From Ruminococcus sp. (lineage in GTDB: Bacteria > Bacillota > Clostridia > Oscillospirales > Ruminococcaceae): 7,158 bases of DNA. Under the pieces are notes generated by a model, which was given only the letters and a program-made list of their open reading frames with translations, did no database searches and was not told where the DNA came from. The translations under genes were made by a program, and so were the position numbers. The stretch lies in contig DMBA01000199.1 in the NCBI GenBank assembly GCA_003446315.1, positions 3,126 to 10,283 on the forward strand, written 5' to 3'. Below, one piece after another: positions 1-5,450 of the stretch (position 1 is the stretch's first letter; every line of letters begins with the position of its first letter).

Positions 1-1
1 G

Positions 2-949
2 TTCCACTGCTTCGGCATGGTGCTCGCTATGACCGCTTCTGTGACGCATGCCGTCACAATGTCCCCGATCACTGCCTTCTCACCGCGCAAGGGTCTGCAC
101 TGCATCAATCAGGAGAAGATCACCTGCTTCCACGGCGTTCCGACCATGTTCATCGCAATGCTCGGTCATGAAAACTTCGCTTCCACTGATTTCTCTCATA
201 TGCGCACCGGCATTATGGCAGGTTCTCCCTGCCCGATCAAGACCATGCAGGAAGTCATTGAGAAGATGCATATGCCGGAAATCTGCATCACTTACGGTCA
301 GACAGAGGCTTCTCCGGCAACAACCATGTCCAAGACGACGGATTCCATTGAAGACCGCGTAAATACCGTCGGCGGCCCGATCTTCGGCGTAGAGTGCAAG
401 ATCGTTGATCCGGAAACCGGCGAGGAAGTGCCGGACGGCGTGGACGGCGAATTCTGTGCACGCGGCTATAACATCATGAAGGGTTATTATAAGATGCCCG
501 AAGCAACTGCTGCTGTCATCGACGAGGACGGCTGGCTGCATTCCGGTGACCTCGCACGCAGACTGCCGGAAAACGGCTATTTCAAGATCACCGGCAGAAT
601 CAAGGATATGATTATCCGCGGCGGCGAAAACCTCTATCCGAAGGAGATCGAGGACTTCCTCTATACCCATCCGGATGTCCGCGATGTACAGGTCATCGGT
701 GTGCCGGATAAGCAGTACGGCGAAGAAGCAATGGCATGCGTCATCCGCAATGACGGCGCAACCTGCACAGAGGATGATCTGAAAGAATTTGTGCGCTCGC
801 ATATGGATAAAACAAAGGTGCCGCGCTATGTACGCTTTGTCGATTCTTTCCCGATGAATGCTGCGGGTAAGATCCTCAAATATAAAATGCGTGAAGAAGC
901 CGTTGATTATCTCAATCTGCATGAAGCAAACAGCATCGTAACGGCATAA
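2..949 (+). CDS. AMP-forming acyl-CoA synthetase, C-terminal part (5' truncated by window edge)
   Basis: The enzyme activates a carboxylic acid with ATP to an acyl-adenylate and transfers it to CoA; this branch resembles fatty-acyl-CoA ligases. The frame is open from base 2, so the true start lies upstream, and about 315 residues are visible of a family usually 500-570 long. Counting from base 2, I see YGQTE (98-102, the ATP/AMP-binding core), HSGDL (180-184, with the ribose-contacting Asp), the hinge GRIKD (198-202) followed by the IIRGGENLYPKEIE block, and the C-terminal AAGKILK with the presumed adenylation Lys at 290. These cover the end of the large domain and the whole mobile small domain, so the visible part looks intact. 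No membrane segment is seen and the protein is presumably cytosolic. The substrate cannot be told from this fragment; a medium/long-chain or aryl acid are both possible. The gene ends just before a strong terminator, so it is transcriptionally separate from what follows. Confidence 0.93.
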   Translation, partial: FHCFGMVLAMTASVTHAVTMSPITAFSPRKGLHCINQEKITCFHGVPTMFIAMLGHENFASTDFSHMRTGIMAGSPCPIKTMQEVIEKMHMPEICITYGQTEASPATTMSKTTDSIEDRVNTVGGPIFGVECKIVDPETGEEVPDGVDGEFCARGYNIMKGYYKMPEATAAVIDEDGWLHSGDLARRLPENGYFKITGRIKDMIIRGGENLYPKEIEDFLYTHPDVRDVQVIGVPDKQYGEEAMACVIRNDGATCTEDDLKEFVRSHMDKTKVPRYVRFVDSFPMNAAGKILKYKMREEAVDYLNLHEANSIVTA

Positions 950-971
950 GCATTGCAGGATTCCAATATGA

Positions 972-1011
972 CACAGCACATCTGATGTTCCGGATGTGCT
1001 GTGCTTTTTTT
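972..1011 (+). terminator. Intrinsic (Rho-independent) terminator after the acyl-CoA synthetase
   Basis: The arms 972-984 and 991-1003 form a 13-bp stem with one G-T wobble (983/992) and a 6-base loop (985-990). A C and then seven T residues (1005-1011) follow directly. It starts 22 bases after the synthetase stop. No matching A-run lies on the left side, so it should act on the + strand only. Confidence 0.93.
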
Positions 1012-1046
1012 ATCGGAGATTTCACCCGCGATCCGGACAGAATCGC

Positions 1047-1075
1047 TTTACAAAAGGCGCAAGTTGTGGTATAAT
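1047..1075 (+). promoter_or_regulatory. Sigma-A type promoter for alr
   Basis: A -35 box TTTACA (1047-1052, one mismatch to consensus) is separated by exactly 17 bases from a perfect TATAAT (1070-1075). The -10 is preceded by TGG, giving an extended -10. Transcription should start near 1081-1083, giving a leader of only about 30 bases before the alr ATG. That leaves room for a ribosome binding site but not for a riboswitch or attenuator. The promoter sits just past the upstream terminator. Confidence 0.88.
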
Positions 1076-1096
1076 AAAAGGAATGATTTGAACAGC

Positions 1097-1104
1097 AGGA
1101 AGGA
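1097..1104 (+). promoter_or_regulatory. Ribosome binding site of alr
   Basis: AGGAAGGA lies 9 bases before the ATG at 1114. It fixes that ATG as the start. Confidence 0.8.
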
Positions 1105-1113
1105 CTGATAACT

Positions 1114-2310
1114 ATGCAGGGAGTCCGGAAGCGGACATGGGCGGAGATCAATCTGGATCATGCCGCATGGAATTTTCAGCAGATCCGGCAGGCAGTGCGT
1201 TCTGATGCAAAGGTCTGCTGTGTGATTAAGGCAAATGCATACGGACACAATGCAGTGCGGCTGGCACAGCTTTATGAATCACTCGGCGCAGATTTTCTTG
1301 CGGTATCCAATCCGGAAGAAGCGCTAGGTCTGCGGCAGGGACAGATCACACTCCCGATCCTCATTCTCGGATATACACCGCCGGAATGTGCCGGTATTCT
1401 GGCACGGCAGAACATTTCACAGTGCGTTTATTCCCTCAATTACGGCAAAGCGCTCTCAGAAGCAGCCACGGCAGAAGGCGTGCAGGTGAAGATGCATCTG
1501 AAAATTGACAGCGGCATGGGCAGGATCGGGTTCCAGCACCGGAACGGACACAGCGAATTGCAGGAAGCACTCGAAACCTGCCGTCTGCCGGGACTCATCA
1601 CCGAAGGCATCTTTACGCATTTTGCCGTTGCCGATGACGGGGAAGCCGGCGAAGCATTCACCAGTGAACAATACAAAAACTTCATTGACGCGATCGACAG
1701 ACTGGGCGCTTACGGCATTTCGTTTTCGCTGCGTCACTGCGCAAACAGTGCCGCGATCTTCGATAAACCGACCGCAGAGGAATGCCCGGATGTCCATTTG
1801 GATATGGTGCGGGCAGGCGTTGTGCTTTATGGGCTTGCACCGTCCGGTCAGACACGGAATCTGCCGGAGCTGAAGCCGGTCATGACGCTCAAAAGCATTG
1901 TTTCGCATATCAAAACCATTCAGCCCGGTGATACGGTCAGCTACGGCAGAACCTATACCGCAAAAACGCCGCGTGTGGTCGCAACTGTCCCGATCGGTTA
2001 TGCCGACGGCTTCTGGCGTGCCAATTCCGGCTGCTGCAATATGCTTGTGAACGGTCAGCTTTGTCCGCTGATCGGCAGAGTCTGCATGGATCAGCTTATG
2101 CTTGATATCACCGATGCAGACGGCATTCAGGTCGGGGATATTGTGACTGTTTTCGGCGATCCGGAAGGAAAATGCTCTGCGGATCTGATCGCTGAACATA
2201 CCGGCACGATCAATTATGAAGTGGTCTGTGCGGTCGGTGAACGTGTTCCGCGTTTCTTCCTGCAAAACGGTCTGCCGGTGGATGTCTCGGACAATATCTG
2301 GAAATGGTAA
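1114..2310 (+). CDS. alr: Alanine racemase (PLP-dependent)
   Basis: The enzyme interconverts L- and D-alanine in the cytosol, supplying D-Ala for peptidoglycan. It has 398 residues, slightly longer than the usual 360-390. The N-terminal PLP-barrel carries VIKANAYGHN (37-46), with the Schiff-base Lys at 39. LKIDSGMGRIGF follows, with Lys130 matching the position often carbamylated and Arg137 matching the Arg that contacts the substrate/PLP. The second catalytic base is Tyr277 in VSYGRTY, contributed across the dimer, followed by the PIGYADG segment. RVCMDQ (322-327) is the conserved C-terminal beta-domain signature. The start ATG is supported by AGGAAGGA nine bases upstream. The gene is first after a strong promoter. 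The residue after YGH is Asn rather than the usual Gly; all other key positions look normal, so an active enzyme is expected. A related amino-acid racemase is possible but less likely. Confidence 0.97.
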   Translation: MQGVRKRTWAEINLDHAAWNFQQIRQAVRSDAKVCCVIKANAYGHNAVRLAQLYESLGADFLAVSNPEEALGLRQGQITLPILILGYTPPECAGILARQNISQCVYSLNYGKALSEAATAEGVQVKMHLKIDSGMGRIGFQHRNGHSELQEALETCRLPGLITEGIFTHFAVADDGEAGEAFTSEQYKNFIDAIDRLGAYGISFSLRHCANSAAIFDKPTAEECPDVHLDMVRAGVVLYGLAPSGQTRNLPELKPVMTLKSIVSHIKTIQPGDTVSYGRTYTAKTPRVVATVPIGYADGFWRANSGCCNMLVNGQLCPLIGRVCMDQLMLDITDADGIQVGDIVTVFGDPEGKCSADLIAEHTGTINYEVVCAVGERVPRFFLQNGLPVDVSDNIWKW

Positions 2311-2351
2311 GCATTCTGATTCGTATAATCGCATCAAACGATACAGCAAAC

Positions 2352-2356
2352 AGGAG
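2352..2356 (+). promoter_or_regulatory. Ribosome binding site deciding the start at 2365
   Basis: AGGAG lies 8 bases before the ATG at 2365. An in-frame GTG at 2356 overlaps this site and therefore cannot itself be served by it, so the ATG is preferred. Confidence 0.75.
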
Positions 2357-2364
2357 TGAAAGAA

Positions 2365-2838
2365 ATGTCCAATTCCAAAATCAGACACTGGATCTATTGC
2401 GCGATCGGCTTTTTGATCCTGTGCAGCATCGGCTGGTTTTTGCTGCTGCGGGAAAGCGCTTATTCTGATCTGACAGCAGCCGATCTGTTCAGAGAACATC
2501 AGCAGGCTTATGCAACAACGGCTGCTTATCTTGCAGAAAAAGAAATTTATGCAAAAATTGAAGGGATCCCGACCATTGACAATCGTTACGGCATTCTTCC
2601 GGAAGATTCGGATGCATACCGCAATTTCAACGATGCGCTGACAGAATTGTTCCGGTCTGCGATAGCGGAAGCAGAAAGCACAGCGGATGTGATCTACTAT
2701 CGGCTTCCCAAAAGCGGCGGCTTCCTCAATCAGAATTATCTGGTGTTCGCATATGGCGATGCGCCGCCGATTTATGCAGATGCACCGCGTACTGCGCTTT
2801 CTGCGGACGGCTGGTATTATTATCTTGGAAAGGAATAA
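2365..2838 (+). CDS. Small membrane-anchored protein of unknown function
   Basis: I do not recognise this 157-residue protein. A hydrophobic segment covers residues 9-28 (WIYCAIGF... to LLL) after a short basic N-terminus (Lys5, Arg7, His8). This predicts a single N-terminal anchor with the remaining 130 residues outside the cytoplasm. There is no lipobox and no clear signal-peptidase site. The exposed part is mixed helix/strand in character, rich in Ala, Tyr, Glu and Asp, with segments such as EIYAKIEGIPTIDNRYG and VIYYRLPKSGG; no catalytic motif is seen. It starts 55 bases after alr with no terminator between, and its end holds the ung ribosome binding site, so it is probably co-transcribed with both. 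A cell-envelope role would fit its topology and the alr neighbour, but that is a guess. Confidence 0.82.
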   Translation: MSNSKIRHWIYCAIGFLILCSIGWFLLLRESAYSDLTAADLFREHQQAYATTAAYLAEKEIYAKIEGIPTIDNRYGILPEDSDAYRNFNDALTELFRSAIAEAESTADVIYYRLPKSGGFLNQNYLVFAYGDAPPIYADAPRTALSADGWYYYLGKE

Positions 2839-2845
2839 GCTGAGC

Positions 2846-3526
2846 ATGGTTCACATCGGAAACGATTGGGATGAACTGCTGAAAGATGAGTTCGCAAGCG
2901 AAAGCTATCAGCGGCTGCGGCAGTTTTTGATCCGGGAATACCGCACAAAGCAGATCTATCCCGATATGTATGATATTTTCAATGCGCTCAAATATACGCC
3001 CTATGCCGCAGTTCGCTGCGTCATTCTGGGGCAGGATCCGTATCACGGGGAAGGGCAGGCGCATGGTCTGAGCTTTTCCGTGCGGGAGGGCATTCAGCCG
3101 CCGCCCTCTCTGGTCAATATTTTCAAGGAGATCTATGCAGATACGGGCATTGATAACAGCGGCTGCGGCGGTGATCTGACGGCGTGGGCAAAGCAGGGGG
3201 TTCTGCTGCTCAATGCCGCTTTGACGGTGCGTGCAGGTCAGGCGAATTCGCATCACGGCATGGGCTGGGAGCAGCTCACGGATGCGATCATCCGCAAACT
3301 GAATGAACGTCAGCAGCCGATGGTGTTTTTGCTCTGGGGCCGCAATGCGCGTGAAAAAGCAGCGCTGATTACCAATCCGCAGCATCTCATTTTACAGTGC
3401 CCGCATCCAAGCCCGCTTTCTGCTTATCACGGATTTTTCGGCTGCCGGCATTTTTCAAAGACAAATGCTTTTTTGCAGCAGAACGGCATGCAGCCCATCG
3501 ACTGGCATGTACGCCCGGGGAATTGA
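2846..3526 (+). CDS. ung: Uracil-DNA glycosylase, family 1
   Basis: The enzyme removes uracil from DNA as the first step of base excision repair. It has 226 residues, the normal family length. All family-1 motifs are present: the water-activating loop GQDPYHG with catalytic Asp64, the Pro-rich loop PPPSL (85-89), LLNAALTVR with uracil-binding Asn123, the FLLWGR strand, and the DNA-intercalation loop HPSPLSAYHGFFGC with His187. With the chosen ATG these residues carry the same numbers as in E. coli Ung (D64, N123, H187), which supports that start. An AAAGGA about 11 bases upstream, inside the end of the preceding gene, serves as ribosome binding site. The gap to the preceding stop is 7 bases, so the two are probably translated from one message. 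The His after SAY replaces the more common Arg, a minor change. Activity is expected. Confidence 0.97.
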   Translation: MVHIGNDWDELLKDEFASESYQRLRQFLIREYRTKQIYPDMYDIFNALKYTPYAAVRCVILGQDPYHGEGQAHGLSFSVREGIQPPPSLVNIFKEIYADTGIDNSGCGGDLTAWAKQGVLLLNAALTVRAGQANSHHGMGWEQLTDAIIRKLNERQQPMVFLLWGRNAREKAALITNPQHLILQCPHPSPLSAYHGFFGCRHFSKTNAFLQQNGMQPIDWHVRPGN

Positions 3527-3550
3527 CATTGTATTTGTTATCAAACGAAT
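3523..3550 (+). promoter_or_regulatory. Possible weak promoter for metF
   Basis: A perfect TTGACA (3523-3528) overlaps the ung stop codon. The best -10 at a suitable distance is ACGAAT (3545-3550, 16-base spacer), which matches TATAAT at only three positions. The -35 alone could be chance. If real, it would let the methionine genes be expressed apart from alr and ung. Confidence 0.2.
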
Positions 3551-3571
3551 CTCCAGAATCAGAGGTGTATT

Positions 3572-4435
3572 ATGAAAGCAATTTCGCTTTTTGAAAAAAA
3601 ACCGGTGTTATCCTTTGAGGTGTTTCCGCCGAAACCGGATGTGCCGATCGAAAGCATTTACCGGACACTGGATGCATTGAAGGAACTGCATCCCGATTTC
3701 ATCAGCGTCACTTACGGTGCAGGCGGCTCTGTCCCGGGCGCATCTACGGCGGAAATCTGTGAAACGATCCAGAATCGGCACGGGATCCCGTCCATAGCAC
3801 ATTTGCCGTGCATCAATGAAACAAAAGAATCCGTTCTGGAAAAGCTCAGAATCTTTCAGGAAAAAGGCATCGAAAATATACTGGCGCTCCGCGGCGACCG
3901 GAATCCGCATGCGGCACCGAAAGACGATTTTCGGTATGCAGTTGATCTGATCTCGTTTATCCGGGCGCACGGCGATTTTGATATTGCAGCGGCATGTTAT
4001 CCGGAAGGACATCCGGAAGCTGCGGATCTGGAAACGGATCTGGCACATTTGAAGGAGAAAGTCGATGCAGGTGCATCCCATCTGATCTCGCAGCTTTTCT
4101 TTTATAATCCGGATTTTTATGCATTTCGGGAAAAACTCGTGCAAAAGGGGATTCATGTGCCTGCGGAAGCCGGTATCATGCCGGTGACTTCCAAAAAATC
4201 CATTGAGCGCATGGTGTCGCTGTGCGGCGCAAGTATTCCGAAGCGTCTTGCCAAACTGATGGCGCGGTATGCCGATGATCCGGCTTCCCTGAAAGCGGCG
4301 GGTCTGGAATATGCCATTATGCAAATAACGGATCTGCTCGAAAACGGTGCGGACGGCATTCATATTTATACCATGAATAATCCCGATGTTGCCCGTTATA
4401 TCATGGAACAGATCGCAGAGGATATCCCGCGATGA
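3572..4435 (+). CDS. metF: 5,10-methylenetetrahydrofolate reductase
   Basis: This cytosolic flavoenzyme reduces 5,10-methylene-THF to 5-methyl-THF, the methyl donor used by MetH downstream. It has 287 residues, near the usual 280-300 for the short bacterial MetF type without a regulatory domain. Visible family hallmarks are SFEVFPPK with Glu16 (equivalent to the catalytic Glu28 of E. coli MetF), SVTYGAGGS, HLPC, LALRGDRNP with Asp109 (equivalent to the folate/FAD Asp120), ACYPEGHPEA and SQLFFYN. AGIMPVTSK and the C-terminal HIYTMN are also typical. The ribosome binding site AGAGG (3561-3565) lies 6 bases before the ATG. The stop shares ATGA with the next start (4432-4435), a sign of translational coupling to the MetH reactivation protein. 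Only 45 bases separate it from ung. Clostridial MetF proteins may use partners such as MetV, but no metV is visible here. Confidence 0.96.
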   Translation: MKAISLFEKKPVLSFEVFPPKPDVPIESIYRTLDALKELHPDFISVTYGAGGSVPGASTAEICETIQNRHGIPSIAHLPCINETKESVLEKLRIFQEKGIENILALRGDRNPHAAPKDDFRYAVDLISFIRAHGDFDIAAACYPEGHPEAADLETDLAHLKEKVDAGASHLISQLFFYNPDFYAFREKLVQKGIHVPAEAGIMPVTSKKSIERMVSLCGASIPKRLAKLMARYADDPASLKAAGLEYAIMQITDLLENGADGIHIYTMNNPDVARYIMEQIAEDIPR

Positions 4436-5088
4436 ATCCCGCTGATCTGGATCGGGATGAGATTCTGATGTATCTCCGCACGCCGGCACTCGATGAAAAT
4501 TTGTCTGCAATGCTCGATGCCTGTATCAAGGAGCTTTGCAGCGTCATCCAGCCGCGCACGATCTATCGTGTGCTGCCGGTTGCACATACCGATGCAGGCG
4601 TGACGCTTGGCGGGCTGCCGCTGCTGGGGAAGGATATAGCCAAACATCTGACCGGCTGCAAGGAAGCGGTCTTGCTGGCTGCGACCCTTTCTGCACCGAC
4701 GGATGCACTGATCCGCCGTGCGGAAGTGCGCGATATGACAAAAGCATTGATGTTCGATGCGATCGCAGGTGCGGCGATCGAGAAGGTTTGCGATGCATTG
4801 GAAGCAGAACTGAAAGCAAAATATCCGTATCCGTATTATACGGCGCGGTTCAGTGCAGGATACGGCGATTTTCCGATCACACAGCAGGGCGATCTGCTTG
4901 GCATGCTCGATGCAATGCGGAAGATCGGTTTGACCGTGACACCGCATCATACGCTGCTGCCGATGAAATCTGTAACGGCTGTCATGGGCATGTCTCATGC
5001 ACCGGTACAGGATGCACGGAGATTCTGCTGCGGGAATTCCTGCGAAGAATGTCCGTATCATGATGACTGTTCCATGCGGACAGCATAA
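4432..5088 (+). CDS. Stand-alone methionine synthase (B12) reactivation-domain protein with Cys-rich tail
   Basis: This 218-residue protein resembles the S-adenosylmethionine-binding activation domain found at the C-terminus of full-length MetH (residues about 900-1227 in E. coli), here a separate gene. The key sign is RFSAGYGDFP (139-148), matching the SAM-binding R-x(3)-GY-x(3)-P motif. The segment MFDAIAGAAIEKVCDALE upstream and the SVTAVMGM strand near 185 also fit. The family reductively remethylates inactive cob(II)alamin on MetH using SAM. The protein is shorter than the E. coli domain. It ends in a cluster of five cysteines (199, 200, 204, 207, 213) absent from the E. coli domain, possibly binding a metal or Fe-S cluster (inference). 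Its ATG overlaps the metF stop (ATGA). metH follows one gene later, supporting a split methionine synthase. It probably works in the cytosol in contact with MetH. The assignment is from motif and context. Confidence 0.85.
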   Translation: MNPADLDRDEILMYLRTPALDENLSAMLDACIKELCSVIQPRTIYRVLPVAHTDAGVTLGGLPLLGKDIAKHLTGCKEAVLLAATLSAPTDALIRRAEVRDMTKALMFDAIAGAAIEKVCDALEAELKAKYPYPYYTARFSAGYGDFPITQQGDLLGMLDAMRKIGLTVTPHHTLLPMKSVTAVMGMSHAPVQDARRFCCGNSCEECPYHDDCSMRTA

Positions 5089-5108
5089 TAAAAATCCGGA
5101 GGGAAAAC

Positions 5109-5438
5109 ATGAAGAAGCAGCAAAAAGGCAAATGGAAGCCGGATCAGTTATGTATGCGGCTGACAGAGCTTTGTTATTATGACACCGAAGCAGCGGCAGA
5201 ACAATATTTTTCACAGTATCTGCATGATGCCGGTCTTTGCAGTATGCTGCTGAATATTCTGACGGATCGCCGTTATGAAGGATCCGATGCGCAGATGGGC
5301 GCTGCACGGATCACCGCAATGATGCAGCCGAGTGTGCTGCGCGGTTATAAAGAGGTGCTGGCAGCTTTGCAGCAGGATCCGGTTGCGTGGAAGCATCCGT
5401 TTCCGGATGGGATTCCGGCATGGATGAATGAGGATTAA
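5109..5438 (+). CDS. Conserved-looking hypothetical protein inside the methionine cluster
   Basis: I do not recognise this 109-residue protein. It starts 20 bases after the reactivation gene, has a strong ribosome binding site GGAGGG (5098-5103) 5 bases before its ATG, and ends 12 bases before metH, so it is very probably translated from the same message. It has a Lys-rich N-terminus (KKQQKGKWK), then a predominantly helical-looking body with an Ala/Glu/Tyr-rich segment (about 25-40), and a Pro/Trp-containing end (WKHPFPDGIPAW). Cysteines lie at 15, 22 and 44 but do not form a recognised metal motif. No membrane segment or signal peptide is seen, so it should be cytosolic. A role in MetH function is suggested only by position. 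Codon use resembles that of the neighbours. Confidence 0.78.
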   Translation: MKKQQKGKWKPDQLCMRLTELCYYDTEAAAEQYFSQYLHDAGLCSMLLNILTDRRYEGSDAQMGAARITAMMQPSVLRGYKEVLAALQQDPVAWKHPFPDGIPAWMNED

Positions 5439-5450
5439 ACGGAGGGTGCT

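Noticed and set aside
80..979. Long minus-strand frame opposite the acyl-CoA synthetase, and similar ones at 2726-3385, 3608-4510 and 4396-5307
   Set aside because: Those at 80-979, 2726-3385 and 3608-4510 mirror the codon register of the gene opposite, and so does 4396-5307 over the reactivation gene. All lack recognisable domains and are explained by sense-strand codon bias.
1028..1046. Small inverted repeat GCGAT...ATCGC just upstream of the alr -35 box
   Set aside because: Only 5 bp with a 9-base spacer; expected by chance and not matching a known operator.
2324..2329. TATAAT between alr and the membrane protein
   Set aside because: No -35-like sequence occurs 16-18 bases upstream and there is no TGn extension, so a promoter is not supported.
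2356..2364. GTG start for the membrane protein
   Set aside because: The GTG overlaps the AGGAG ribosome binding site that serves the ATG at 2365.
2753..2845. N-terminal extension of ung from an upstream ATG at 2753
   Set aside because: It would overlap the preceding gene deeply and add 31 basic residues absent from the family. The ATG at 2846 gives family numbering (D64, N123, H187).
1456..2847. 463-residue open frame on the minus strand opposite alr and the next gene
   Set aside because: Same register effect as above. The sense strand encodes a clear alanine racemase, and the antisense product has the composition of a shadow.
4536..5063. 175-residue + strand frame inside the reactivation gene
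   Set aside because: It is out of frame with a well-supported gene that has a coupled start and a family motif; the product is Cys/Arg-rich and unlike any protein.
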